Numbered from the stretch's first letter, positions 1-8,073 are shown. The stretch: 34,665 nucleotides of DNA from an uncultured Christensenella sp. (GCA_910577055.1 CAJTKX010000007.1:1-34665), one strand, 5' to 3'. Numbers and translations: made by a program. The notes: a model not told the origin generated them from the letters alone.

Positions 1-2
1 CA

Positions 3-60
3 GAAGTAGTTGGGTTTTAACCCCGCAAGATAAGGTAGTTGCCGGATTTCAAAAAATAAG
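3..60. repeat. Direct repeat, copy 1
   Basis: About 57 bp, repeated with few changes at 262-316. Both copies begin GAAGTAGTTGGGTTTTAACC and continue through a GCCG-ATTTC-A-rich tail. No convincing reading frame is shared. The start resembles the leader just before rplM (15055-15080). Identity unknown. Confidence 0.7.
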
Positions 61-92
61 AGTTCCAACATCGTTGGGACTCTTATTTTTTA
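58..92 (+). terminator. Rho-independent terminator
   Basis: A 12-bp stem (AAGAGTTCCAAC / GTTGGGACTCTT, one G-U pair) with loop ATC is followed by a T-rich tract. It would end a transcript entering from left of the window. Confidence 0.8.
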
Positions 93-159
93 TTATGTTA
101 TTGTGAGTTAATCCTAAAAACTTTTGGCTAGCAAACGAGCTTATGCTCATTTACGACGA

Positions 160-203
160 GGACGGACTTCTCAAAACAACGGACACCCGTTGTTTTGCCG
201 TCC
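160..203. other. Two-tier inverted repeat
   Basis: Inner arms CAAAACAACGG (172-182) and CCGTTGTTTTG (187-197) are perfect. Outer arms GGACGG (160-165) and CCGTCC (198-203) extend them across a six-base bulge. There is no T-tract, so it is not an obvious terminator. A second hairpin (GGCAAAG / CTTTGCC) lies at 233-255. The rest of 93-379 shows no gene. Confidence 0.55.
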
Positions 204-261
204 GAGATATACGCGCAGTCGCGATGCCCGAAGGCAAAGATGCCCTTACTTTGCCTAAGAC

Positions 262-316
262 GAAGTAGTTGGGTTTTAACCCCGTAAGATAAGTTTGCCG
301 AATTTCAAAAAAATAA
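262..316. repeat. Direct repeat, copy 2
   Basis: Second copy of the repeat at 3-60, offset 259 bp. The two copies bracket the hairpin-rich non-coding segment 93-255. Confidence 0.7.
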
Positions 317-379
317 GAAACACTCCTTGCGGTGTATTTTACAAGGATAAAAAGCTCGCAGCGATAGAATATTCGCTCC

Positions 380-408
380 TTGCTTTTTTATTGCGGTTTT
401 GATATAAT
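380..408 (+). promoter_or_regulatory. Promoter for the 456 gene
   Basis: TTGCTT (380-385), 17-bp spacer, TATAAT (403-408). The predicted start near 415 puts the hairpin at 416-435 at the very 5' end of the mRNA. Confidence 0.65.
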
Positions 409-414
409 AATTGT

Positions 415-435
415 ACGCTAAACAGTAATTTAGCG
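415..435 (+). promoter_or_regulatory. 5'-terminal leader hairpin, copy 1
   Basis: CGCTAAA and TTTAGCG arms flank the loop CAGTAA. The 16-base core TAAACAGTAATTTAGC recurs at 2913-2928 and 17098-17112, each time shortly upstream of an accessory-type gene. Confidence 0.6.
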
Positions 436-455
436 TTGCAGAAAGGAGAATAATA

Positions 456-950
456 ATGAAAGATAATGAAATGACTTTTGAAGAAAAGTTGAGCGTAATG
501 GAAAAATTCGGTCTGCAAAAAGAATGGGCGGAGTGGGAATTGAAATTGGAAAACGAATATTTTGCCGTTCTTCCTTCTTTCCGCTTTTTGAAGCCGATTA
601 GCGACCACCTTGAATTTCATAGGGGCGGTTTTGCGAAAATGATAAAAAAATACATAAAGCAAGGCGTCCTTGACGAAAGATTTCCCGAGGTATCCGCGCT
701 GATAAAAGAAGGCGCTTCGATAAAAAGCATAGAAAAATTTGCGTTTGAAAGAGTTCGGGAAGCCGTCGAGTGCATTTTATATCAACTCGGCGACCAAGAG
801 TCTGCGGAATGCGCAGACGTTTTCGACGAAATAGATTGTTCAAAAATAAAAAAGATGCGCCTAATGGAAATCAATAACGACGGAACGCCGACGGGGCGGC
901 GCGCTATCGAGCTTCACGGAAAAATTCCGTTTTCCGATATGGAAGATTGA
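456..950 (+). CDS. Hypothetical protein, 164 aa
   Basis: I do not recognise this protein. It is charged, soluble-looking and without signal peptide or membrane segment. The N-terminal 60 residues are rich in E, K and W and probably helical; the C-terminal 40 residues contain a polar stretch (NNDGTPTGRR). The start is supported by an AAAGGAG site about eight bases upstream and by the promoter at 380-408. It is the first of five unrecognised plus-strand genes that resemble orphan immunity-type or other accessory genes in layout; that is inference only. Confidence 0.75.
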   Translation: MKDNEMTFEEKLSVMEKFGLQKEWAEWELKLENEYFAVLPSFRFLKPISDHLEFHRGGFAKMIKKYIKQGVLDERFPEVSALIKEGASIKSIEKFAFERVREAVECILYQLGDQESAECADVFDEIDCSKIKKMRLMEINNDGTPTGRRAIELHGKIPFSDMED

Positions 951-1023
951 CCGTGTTATAAATTTTATGCGCTATATGCCGTAAAGAAAAAATCGGAGAA
1001 AAATATTTAAAGGATTAACTATT

Positions 1024-1749
1024 ATGACAGACGAGCAGATTGCAAAACAATTGTTAAAACAATATAAAAAAGACGATACGGGAATTTTATTAACACCGGA
1101 TGTCGCCGCCCAATTCATCGCATTATTCCGCGAAGCGGTTGTTGACTTTTTTCCGAAATTCGTTGAAAAACATAAGGGGCAAACCATATACGGCGTTTCT
1201 TTTGAAATAGGCAATCTCGTACAGTTTGTATACGAAGAGGACTTTGAAGCGTACCTGTATTTCAACACGGAAGAAGAATACCGCAAACAAATCAAAGACT
1301 GCGCGGAAGATGAAAAATCGTATTACCGCTTCGAGCCTTATGCCGAGTGGGACGTGGTTTCCGCCGATACTAAGGCATTCAAAAAGCTGCAAAAATTTTT
1401 AATGCAGAACAGTCTTTACTACTGCACTATATACTATAACTACGACGATTTATTAAGTAAGGAAGCTGTCGATTGGTTTGAGGAAAACAGCGAAGTCTTT
1501 GAGGAAAACTTCGACCAGGAACGCGCTATGTTCCGTTACTTAATGGCGGGCGTTTTATGCAACTTACGGCAGGAAGGCTTTTGGAAAGAACACGGGTTTG
1601 AAAAACTGTACGTAATTCCTTTTGAGGCAGAGGACGAATTGCCCTTTGAAGAAAAGATAGCAACGTATCTGCAAATGGATTTCGGATGTCATTCGGGCGA
1701 AACGGATTATTTGGAGTACATAAAATCGTTGTCGGCAGACGGGGATTAA
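1024..1749 (+). CDS. Hypothetical protein, possibly DUF4303-like, 241 aa
   Basis: A soluble acidic protein rich in Phe, Tyr, Glu and Asp with no signal peptide. The block around residues 57-90 (YGVSFEIGNLVQFVY followed by YLYFNTEEEY) and the following W-rich segment recall DUF4303-type proteins, which often occur in immunity or SMI1/KNR4-like clusters; this is a weak motif impression. There is no strong Shine-Dalgarno, only an A-rich region with AAAGGA about 12 bases upstream. The 73-bp gap to the preceding gene is AT-rich. Function is not known. Confidence 0.7.
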   Translation: MTDEQIAKQLLKQYKKDDTGILLTPDVAAQFIALFREAVVDFFPKFVEKHKGQTIYGVSFEIGNLVQFVYEEDFEAYLYFNTEEEYRKQIKDCAEDEKSYYRFEPYAEWDVVSADTKAFKKLQKFLMQNSLYYCTIYYNYDDLLSKEAVDWFEENSEVFEENFDQERAMFRYLMAGVLCNLRQEGFWKEHGFEKLYVIPFEAEDELPFEEKIATYLQMDFGCHSGETDYLEYIKSLSADGD

Positions 1750-1866
1750 ACCGCACGATTTCTATTAAATGAATTTCAACTCGCGGCAATTTGGCATTTA
1801 AAGACTATGCGAAAACTCGTTATCGTAAAAAGAAAGAAATAGCGGGAACGTAAATTCGGAAAAATT

Positions 1867-2556
1867 ATGAATAAAACGCAGTTGGAAAATTTGATTAAAA
1901 GGATGAACACTCCGTTTGAACCCGAAATCAGGGTTAGTAGGGAAATGGAGTCTTGGAAAGCAAAGCGTGAAGCGGAAAAATTAAGCGATACCGCTTTGTT
2001 GCCTATATTGGAGCAGATTATCGACGAACACCGTGGCGAAAGCGACGGGGAACGTGAAGTGCGTAGAGCCGCACGGTTTATATATGCTAAAATATTAAGT
2101 AATAATTTTGACGAAAAGGGTTTTTCGTTTTTATTAAACGAACTTTTTACCGAAACCGATTATTGGACTGTCAACAGTATATTAACAAACATTTGGTTTT
2201 TGGATATTCCGCAGCATACAAAACTATCGCCGCTTTTGAACTTTGCCGAAAATGCGAACCGTGAAAATTTGCAAACGATTCTCAATATTTTAATCGAATA
2301 TAAGAAAAAAGGGAATAAAGACGCGATTTCCGCTTATCCCGAATTATACAAAAAAGTTCTCGGTAAGTCCGTACCGCTGAAACAAGCCGTCATAGATATT
2401 TTACAAAGCCACGGCATTAAATCAAAGGCGGATTTAGATAAACAAACAGATGAAGAGGGCGCGGCTTTGTACGAAGATTTGAAAGCCGGCATATTGGAAG
2501 AGTATGATATTACTTATAAAAAGTTGGTTTCCTTGTTAAATAAATTGGTCAAATAA
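1867..2556 (+). CDS. Hypothetical helical-repeat protein, 229 aa
   Basis: Predicted almost entirely alpha-helical, with leucine-rich amphipathic segments (residues 38-55, 95-150, 165-185) suggestive of HEAT/ARM-like repeats. No catalytic motif, signal peptide or membrane segment was seen. The next gene begins 10 bases after the stop with a good GGAG site, so the two are probably co-transcribed. The ATG lies in an AT-rich context without a clear Shine-Dalgarno. Repeat proteins of this size occur among bacterial immunity proteins, but nothing here proves that role. Confidence 0.7.
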   Translation: MNKTQLENLIKRMNTPFEPEIRVSREMESWKAKREAEKLSDTALLPILEQIIDEHRGESDGEREVRRAARFIYAKILSNNFDEKGFSFLLNELFTETDYWTVNSILTNIWFLDIPQHTKLSPLLNFAENANRENLQTILNILIEYKKKGNKDAISAYPELYKKVLGKSVPLKQAVIDILQSHGIKSKADLDKQTDEEGAALYEDLKAGILEEYDITYKKLVSLLNKLVK

Positions 2557-2566
2557 GGAGCATAAA

Positions 2567-2902
2567 ATGGAAATATGTGAAATAACGCTTGACGCCAAAC
2601 AATATGACCTATTAAAGAGCATGCTGAATTGCGACAGAAGGGCTAACTTATTAAGAAAAATACCAATTAATGGAAAAGAGTTGTTTTATGATGTGCTTCA
2701 TGAAATATATTCGCCCGTAATAGACGGTTGGAGTACGCGTGAAATCGTGTTAAAAGAGTCTACCGATGCGTTGAATATGTTAAGAATTATGACAAAACAG
2801 ATATTCCCGAACGATGAAGACTATTTTGTGCGACAAATAGGAAAAAAATGGAAGAATTTTCGTTTGGAAGAAGATTGCGCACTTATAATATATAAAAATT
2901 GA
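2567..2902 (+). CDS. Hypothetical protein, 111 aa
   Basis: A small soluble alpha/beta protein, coupled to the gene before it by a 10-bp gap and preceded by AAGGAG. Tryptophans W64, W94 and charged clusters are scattered with no motif I can name. It ends with the basic-hydrophobic tail LIIYKN. The second copy of the TAAACAGTAATTTAGC leader motif follows 10 bp downstream. Function unknown. Confidence 0.65.
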   Translation: MEICEITLDAKQYDLLKSMLNCDRRANLLRKIPINGKELFYDVLHEIYSPVIDGWSTREIVLKESTDALNMLRIMTKQIFPNDEDYFVRQIGKKWKNFRLEEDCALIIYKN

Positions 2903-2912
2903 GCAAGTCTTA

Positions 2913-2928
2913 TAAACAGTAATTTAGC
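2913..2928 (+). promoter_or_regulatory. Leader motif, copy 2
   Basis: TAAACAGTAATTTAGC, identical to the cores at 418-434 and 17097-17112, ends 9 bp before the ATG at 2938. A TATAAT lies at 2884-2889, but its spacing to the motif is longer than in the other copies. Confidence 0.5.
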
Positions 2929-2937
2929 AGAGAATAA

Positions 2938-3150
2938 ATGAAAACACAAACAGACAGAAAAAAACAGTACGCAAAAGTAGTCTTGATTATCTCTTGCGTT
3001 TTTGCGGTTATATCAAGTGTCTTGCTTGTTATTACGATATGTGAGTTACCGCTTGCGTGGTTTTTTTGCTTTTTAGCGCCAAGCACGCCGTTGCGATTAC
3101 GGCGTATGCGTAAAGGTTTGCCGCATTTTATTTTAAAAAGAGTAACCTAA
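2938..3150 (+). CDS. Small one-TM protein, possibly truncated, 70 aa
   Basis: A basic N-terminus is followed by a hydrophobic segment (residues 13-34, VVLIISCVFAVISSVLLVIT) and a second short hydrophobic stretch, then a basic, low-complexity tail. The tail lies over a hairpin (ACGCCGT/ACGGCGT) and the stop codon lies inside the terminator stem, which suggests the 3' end is a truncated or rearranged version of a longer membrane protein. No Shine-Dalgarno is obvious. It may be a gene remnant. Confidence 0.4.
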   Translation: MKTQTDRKKQYAKVVLIISCVFAVISSVLLVITICELPLAWFFCFLAPSTPLRLRRMRKGLPHFILKRVT

Positions 3151-3166
3151 CGGTTATTCTTTTTTT
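3137..3166 (+). terminator. Rho-independent terminator
   Basis: AAAGAGTAACC pairs with GGTTATTCTTT (one G-U) around loop TAAC, followed by T's. It closes the 456-3150 accessory block. Confidence 0.8.
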
Positions 3167-3243
3167 GTAAGTAAGGTGGCAAAAATTGGACTTCAAAAAG
3201 GCAAAAAATTTGCAAAAAAAGAAAAAAATTATCAAAAATTCTC

Positions 3244-3272
3244 TTGTCAACCGTCAAAAAACAATATATAAT
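3244..3272 (+). promoter_or_regulatory. Promoter of the pectinesterase gene
   Basis: TTGTCA (3244-3249), exactly 17 bp, TATAAT (3267-3272). Predicted transcription start near 3279 gives a leader of about 113 nt. Confidence 0.75.
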
Positions 3273-3286
3273 AGCAATATAATGAA

Positions 3287-3372
3287 ACAAAGCGCGTTTT
3301 TGCGCCGAGGATATTTTCATATCCTCGGCAGAGGGAAGTACCTTCCCTCTTAAAAACAATTAGTTGCTTTGT
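3287..3372 (+). promoter_or_regulatory. Folded 5' leader, possible riboregulator
   Basis: Closing arms ACAAAGC (3287-3293) and GCTTTGT (3366-3372) enclose two perfect hairpins: GCCGAGGATAT/ATATCCTCGGC (3304-3329) and AGAGGGAAG/CTTCCCTCT (3330-3350), then an unpaired A-rich strand. The closing stem ends 7 bases before the AAGGAG ribosome site. This is a multi-branch junction architecture. I do not recognise it as a known riboswitch class. Confidence 0.5.
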
Positions 3373-3392
3373 AAGGGATAAGGAGAAAAAGA

Positions 3393-6300
3393 ATGAAAAA
3401 TCGTAAACTAATTAAAACGGTTGCGGCGTCGATAGTATGTTCCGCAATGGCGTTAACCGCTTTCGGTTTTGCTGCGTGTAACAGCGATGGCAACGGAGAA
3501 GGCGATGGCGAAACCCCGCACTATCACACATATTCCACGGGTGACGAGTGGGCGTACGACGGCACCAATCATTGGCGTTACGCAACTTGCGGTCACGACG
3601 ATTTAATCTCCAATAAAGCTGCGCATAGTTGGGATGGAGACACTTGTTCTGTTTGCAAAGCGCCTAAACCCATAATTAAACCTACTTTAACCGAGGACGA
3701 CGATAATGACCCTATCCCCGACGAGGAGGGTAATATCGATGTCTTATATAGTATTAATGCAAGCGATTTCGAAGCGGTAACTTGCACGCAAGATATTGTT
3801 TCCGGGATATATACGTTAAAGAGCGGAACGATGTTACGTTCGAAAACCCCCGCAAATCTTTATAGCTATGATGAAACTAACGGAAAGCAGTTAATTTCAG
3901 CAGTCACATACGATACATCCATAAGAATCGGTGCAGCTACGGATATTATTGAAATTAATGCTCCGGAAGCCGGCACGTTCGTAATGCACGTCGGCAACGG
4001 CTCGGGTAGCGCGCTTAAAAATCAATTGTGGCTTACGAAACCCGACGGAACGCAAGAATCGTTATCATATTATGCCGAAGGCTCCAGCGGACCTTGCGTT
4101 GAAGTAGAAATAAAGTTTGACAAAGCGGGTAAATACAGAATTACCCGTCAAGGCGGTACTTCGGATATATATTATATGTCATATACCGCTAAAGTTAAAG
4201 ACAGCCCCGTTAAAAGCATCGGAGTTGCTTCCGTAGGTAAATCAAACTACTTTGTCGGTCAAAAATTTGGAATAGACGGACTTGCGGTAAACGCGACTAC
4301 CGAAACGGGCAGAATTTCCCCTATTCAGACGGGCAGACTTTTAATCGACTATAGTGCGTTCAATAATACGAAGTCGGGCACTTACGAAATACTTGTATCT
4401 TATTCCAAAGCGGGTCATACATACGAAACGAGCTATTATGTAAACGTTTACTCCTTTGAAGATTTGACTTTGGGTACTGATAAAATAGTTAAGGAAAGCA
4501 CCAACACTTCGGCGGGTAACGGCGTATACGCCAACCATTCGCTCCGTCAATTCTACTTCACGGGTGAAACGCTTTCTACCGACGGAATTTCTGTAATTTT
4601 GAACGGTATGATTAACGGCAAGATGCAAGATTTCTTGTTGGAAGAAAACGATTATAAGGTTTCCACCGTTGATATGTCCGTTGCGGGCAAGAAGCAAGTT
4701 ACCGTTTCTTATACGACGGGCGGAACGACTAAATCCAAGACGTTCGACATCATTGTTGCGGATAAGGACAGTGCCCTTGCAACGGCAACCGAAGTAAACG
4801 TTAACGTAAACGCAGCAACTACCGACGCAAGTGTGGGCGTTAAAAACGGCGAGGGAGTATATCAGTTCCAGACCATACATCAAGCGCTTGATTTCCTCAA
4901 CAATGCGGGTTTAAGCAAGACGGCTAAAAAGACGATGACGCTTGCGGCGGGAACTTATTGGGAAAAGCTTGAAATTACCGTGCCCAACCTCACAATCGAG
5001 GGAGCGGGGAAAGACAGTACCAAGATTGAGTACGACGCGCTTTACGGTATTAAAGACGCGAGCGGCTTTGAACATACTACTGACTCCACCGCAACTTTAA
5101 ACGTAAGAGAGGCGGCGGAAAACTTCACTATTAAGAATGTGACCGTTTCCAACTACTATAACAGCCTTGAACATTTTGACGAAAAGCTTGGCGCGGGTTA
5201 CGGCGAACACCGTGCGCTTGCTCTGTTGGTACAGTCTGATAAGTTCACTATGGATACTTGTAACTTGCTTGGTTATCAAGATACCGTTGAGTTTTTCACC
5301 GGTCGTCAATTTATAGTCAACAGTTATATTGCGGGTACCACGGACTTCATTTTCGGCACAAACAATACTACATATTTCTATAATTGCGAGATTCATTCTA
5401 TTACGAACGGCAAGACGGATGGCGGATATATAACAGCGTTCAAGGGTAATAATAAGGACGGAAACGACGCTATAACTTACGGTGCAATATTCGATAAATG
5501 TCACTTTACGGCAGACACCGATGTCGTTGAAAACGGCAATACTGCATTAGGCAGACCTTGGGGAGCTTATGCTGCCGTTGCGGTAATCAATTCCGAAATC
5601 GACGGTCATGTTTCCAAGACAACTTCCGACTTCGTTAAAAACCAAAGATACGTTGCAATGAGCGGTGTTAAGCCCACCGATAGCACGGTTAAATTCGCTG
5701 AATACAACAACACGGGCGACGGTGCAATAGATACGGCTGTTGGCGGTATGACGATGCTTACCGCTGCGGAAGCTAAAAATTACAACGATTTGTCCGTAAT
5801 CTTCGGTACTACTAACGGCGGCGTTAAATATTCTTCGGCTTGGGCTCCCATTATGCCGGGTGTTGAAACGCACGAAGTGACCGTTTATACGGATGGAGGA
5901 ATCGTGCTTGGTACGTTGACCGTTGAGGGCGGCAAAACCGTTAGCGAGGACCAGATAAAGGAACTTGTAGCGGGTAACGCGGCATATGCAAATCACGACA
6001 TCGTCGGTGTGTACTCAGACGATATCTGCGAAACCGAATACACCTATCCCGAAATTTCGGCAGACGGTAATATTTACGTTAAATTGTTCTTTGATGAGAC
6101 TTTCAGTACCAACAGCACGATTTCTTTTGGTACGAGCGGCAACTACAAAGGTTATTTAAATAATAAACTAATCGTTAACGCAGAAGGACAAATAAAAGAT
6201 AACGGCGGCGACAACTGCGAAATCGGCGAAGGTACCGAATTTACTATCAAAGTTAAAGCGGGAGCTACCGTTACTGTAAGTTCGTATAAAGACGGTTATA

Positions 6301-6806
6301 CTTATTACTCCGTAAAAATCGACGGCGTACTTAATGAAGAAATTGGTGTTCAAACCGGCACGAGTTTTAAGTACAACGCTACGGCAGATTGCGAAATAAC
6401 TTTTGTCGGCGGAAGGAATCCCGAAAACGGCAAAAGCAACTATTTCCACTCAATAAGCATATCTTACGGACTTACTGAAATTACCACGGATATGACTTTC
6501 AACAATGTCAGCAGTGTTGACAGCACCGAATATATTGAGTTCGATGGTGTAAGTGTTCATAGCGGCGGTTATTGGAACCTCGGCAAAACCGGAACTATAA
6601 AAATTAAAGTTTCGGCGGGCGCGACAATTACCATTAAGTGTTCTTATTGGGGCAATGGTATTGCTATCAATGGCGTTGACCAAGGACCGTTGACCGATAA
6701 TACCCCTATCGTTTATAATGCAACCGAAGGCGGTGAAATTACAATCGGGTGTTTAGATAGTGCACAAAACGTAAGTTATATTCAAAGCATAGCGGTAAGC
6801 TATTAA
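3393..6806 (+). CDS. Secreted lipoprotein with pectin methylesterase (CE8) domain
   Basis: 1137 aa. A signal peptide ends in a lipobox (FAAC, Cys29), so the protein is probably lipid-anchored on the cell surface. Residues 43-93 form a His/Trp/Cys-rich segment with C..C. Two Ig-like beta domains follow (about 270-355 and 358-460). Residues 466-815 are the pectinesterase right-handed beta-helix: GYQDT (627-631, Asp630), DFIFG (Asp651, 21 residues on, as in known enzymes) and GRPWG (Arg721, Trp723). Such enzymes remove methyl esters from homogalacturonan. The oxyanion-hole Gln that normally lies 22 residues before the GYQDT Gln appears to be Arg607. Two related C-terminal modules (about 903-1025 and 1026-1137) look carbohydrate-binding. 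AAGGAG precedes the start. It stands alone, with no lyase or transporter beside it. Confidence 0.88.
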   Translation: MKNRKLIKTVAASIVCSAMALTAFGFAACNSDGNGEGDGETPHYHTYSTGDEWAYDGTNHWRYATCGHDDLISNKAAHSWDGDTCSVCKAPKPIIKPTLTEDDDNDPIPDEEGNIDVLYSINASDFEAVTCTQDIVSGIYTLKSGTMLRSKTPANLYSYDETNGKQLISAVTYDTSIRIGAATDIIEINAPEAGTFVMHVGNGSGSALKNQLWLTKPDGTQESLSYYAEGSSGPCVEVEIKFDKAGKYRITRQGGTSDIYYMSYTAKVKDSPVKSIGVASVGKSNYFVGQKFGIDGLAVNATTETGRISPIQTGRLLIDYSAFNNTKSGTYEILVSYSKAGHTYETSYYVNVYSFEDLTLGTDKIVKESTNTSAGNGVYANHSLRQFYFTGETLSTDGISVILNGMINGKMQDFLLEENDYKVSTVDMSVAGKKQVTVSYTTGGTTKSKTFDIIVADKDSALATATEVNVNVNAATTDASVGVKNGEGVYQFQTIHQALDFLNNAGLSKTAKKTMTLAAGTYWEKLEITVPNLTIEGAGKDSTKIEYDALYGIKDASGFEHTTDSTATLNVREAAENFTIKNVTVSNYYNSLEHFDEKLGAGYGEHRALALLVQSDKFTMDTCNLLGYQDTVEFFTGRQFIVNSYIAGTTDFIFGTNNTTYFYNCEIHSITNGKTDGGYITAFKGNNKDGNDAITYGAIFDKCHFTADTDVVENGNTALGRPWGAYAAVAVINSEIDGHVSKTTSDFVKNQRYVAMSGVKPTDSTVKFAEYNNTGDGAIDTAVGGMTMLTAAEAKNYNDLSVIFGTTNGGVKYSSAWAPIMPGVETHEVTVYTDGGIVLGTLTVEGGKTVSEDQIKELVAGNAAYANHDIVGVYSDDICETEYTYPEISADGNIYVKLFFDETFSTNSTISFGTSGNYKGYLNNKLIVNAEGQIKDNGGDNCEIGEGTEFTIKVKAGATVTVSSYKDGYTYYSVKIDGVLNEEIGVQTGTSFKYNATADCEITFVGGRNPENGKSNYFHSISISYGLTEITTDMTFNNVSSVDSTEYIEFDGVSVHSGGYWNLGKTGTIKIKVSAGATITIKCSYWGNGIAINGVDQGPLTDNTPIVYNATEGGEITIGCLDSAQNVSYIQSIAVSY

Positions 6807-6816
6807 GCAACATAAA

Positions 6817-6842
6817 AAACGGCAACTTCGGTTGCCGTTTTT
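6817..6842 (+). terminator. Rho-independent terminator
   Basis: AAACGGCAAC / GTTGCCGTTT with a stable TTCG tetraloop and T's, 10 bp after the pectinesterase stop. Confidence 0.9.
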
Positions 6843-6880
6843 CTTTCGCTGTGGTATACTATTAAAAAGAGAGGTATTTT

Positions 6881-7087
6881 ATGAAAGCTACGGGTTGGGA
6901 CTTAATGAAGCTTGCGCAAACTTTGGACGGAGATTTTTGCCTTTCGGACTTCACGCCCGAAGAAATAGACGAAATGTTGGGGCTTTTAGACGATAATATG
7001 ACCCCCGAAGAGGTGCGCAAGAGATACTTCGAGTACTACGACGATATAAAGGACAGAACGCTTGAAAAGCATAAATGGAGTGATTAA
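6881..7087 (+). CDS. Small acidic hypothetical protein, 68 aa
   Basis: A soluble, strongly acidic, helical protein with two TPEE motifs (residues 25-28 and 41-44) in what look like two successive helix-turn segments. GAGAGG lies about nine bases upstream of the ATG and a TATACT box lies at 6855-6860. A terminator follows. I do not recognise the family. Confidence 0.65.
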   Translation: MKATGWDLMKLAQTLDGDFCLSDFTPEEIDEMLGLLDDNMTPEEVRKRYFEYYDDIKDRTLEKHKWSD

Positions 7088-7106
7088 ACGTTAAGGTAAA
7101 TTGATG

Positions 7107-7131
7107 CCCCGCCGCGCTTTGCGCGGCGGGG
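7107..7131. terminator. GC-rich hairpin, probable terminator
   Basis: CCCCGCCGCGC / GCGCGGCGGGG, 11 bp with loop TTT, lies between convergent genes. It has no long T-tract in either direction. Confidence 0.55.
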
Positions 7132-7200
7132 TTATACGTTTGATATGAGTTTGGTTGGCAGTTATCAAAATCAATAAAGATACTCTGTTAAGCGTGACGC

Positions 7201-7959
7201 TTACATTACAACTTTATTTTGCGCTTCGAACAAATCTTTGATTTCTTTGGGGAAGTGGTCGTCCGTGATAAGCACGTCGATATCTTCTATATGCGCAAAA
7301 GTGTAAGGGTTTATCTTGCCTATCTTCGAGCTGTCAAGCATCATATACACTTGTCTTGCCTTTTTGAATACGTCCCTTAAAAGGTCGCTTTCTATTTGCG
7401 AGTTGCAAGAAAAACCGTGCTCGGGAGTGAATGCCGTTGCCGAAACTATTGCAATTTCAAAGTTAGTCGTATCGAAGTACGCCCTTGACGCGGGGGAAGA
7501 GGTGGAAAGGTTATCTTTCATCAACTGTCCGCCGACAACGGTTATCGCAACGTTCTTTTTCTGCGCCAATTCCATTGCAACCGCAATGCCGTTTGTAAAC
7601 ACGTTGCACTTTAAATCGGGCATCTCTTTCGCAAGATACATCGCCGTCGTGCCGCCGTCGAGGAACACGCATGAGCCTTCGTCTATAAGCCCAGCCGCTT
7701 TCTGCGCAATAACTATTTTCGCATCGGTGTTAATGGTCGTCTTTTTCGTGTACGCCTCGCCGGAAACCTTCTGCACTTCCTTGACGGACATCGCGCCGCC
7801 GCGGATACGGATTATTCTGCCGTCCTCTTCAAGTTGGAACAAATCGCGGCGCAAAGTCATTTGCGAAACGTTGGGGAAAACTTCTTCAAGCTGTTCCAAC
7901 GTCATCTTGCCGCGCTTATCTAATATCTCTGCAATGTCCTCTATTCTTTCTCGCTTCAT
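7201..7959 (-). CDS. DeoR/GlpR-family transcriptional regulator
   Basis: 252 aa, typical length for the family. The N-terminal 55 residues form a winged helix with the family signature around SQMTLRRDLFQLEEDGRI. The C-terminal part is the DeoRC sensor with DGGTTAMYLAKEM and a DSSK motif, which in relatives binds a phosphorylated sugar. These proteins usually repress neighbouring sugar-catabolic genes, but none is adjacent here; the divergent neighbour is cysE. GGAGGAGAG lies just upstream of the ATG. A perfect inverted repeat in the upstream region is a candidate operator. The effector cannot be deduced. Confidence 0.9.
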   Translation of the reverse strand: MKRERIEDIAEILDKRGKMTLEQLEEVFPNVSQMTLRRDLFQLEEDGRIIRIRGGAMSVKEVQKVSGEAYTKKTTINTDAKIVIAQKAAGLIDEGSCVFLDGGTTAMYLAKEMPDLKCNVFTNGIAVAMELAQKKNVAITVVGGQLMKDNLSTSSPASRAYFDTTNFEIAIVSATAFTPEHGFSCNSQIESDLLRDVFKKARQVYMMLDSSKIGKINPYTFAHIEDIDVLITDDHFPKEIKDLFEAQNKVVM

Positions 7960-8037
7960 AAGTTCTCTCCTCCAAAATGTGAATTTAACAAAAATTCGTG
8001 AAAATATTGTTTAAAATTCATTTAATTTACATTTAAT

Positions 8038-8066
8038 ATTGTAATATATTAACAAAAAAATGTCAA
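8038..8066 (-). promoter_or_regulatory. Promoter of the DeoR-family gene
   Basis: On the minus strand TTGACA (8066-8061), 17 bp, TACAAT (8043-8038). Confidence 0.75.
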
Positions 8067-8073
8067 CAGATTG

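Noticed and set aside
3147..3359. Minus-strand frame opposite the pectinesterase promoter
   Set aside because: It covers the promoter, leader hairpins and terminator of plus-strand genes and has no ribosome site.
3330..3365. preQ1-I riboswitch-like segment (AGAGG hairpin followed by A-rich tail)
   Set aside because: The hairpin arms are fully paired with a three-base loop; the preQ1 loop and pseudoknot bases are missing.
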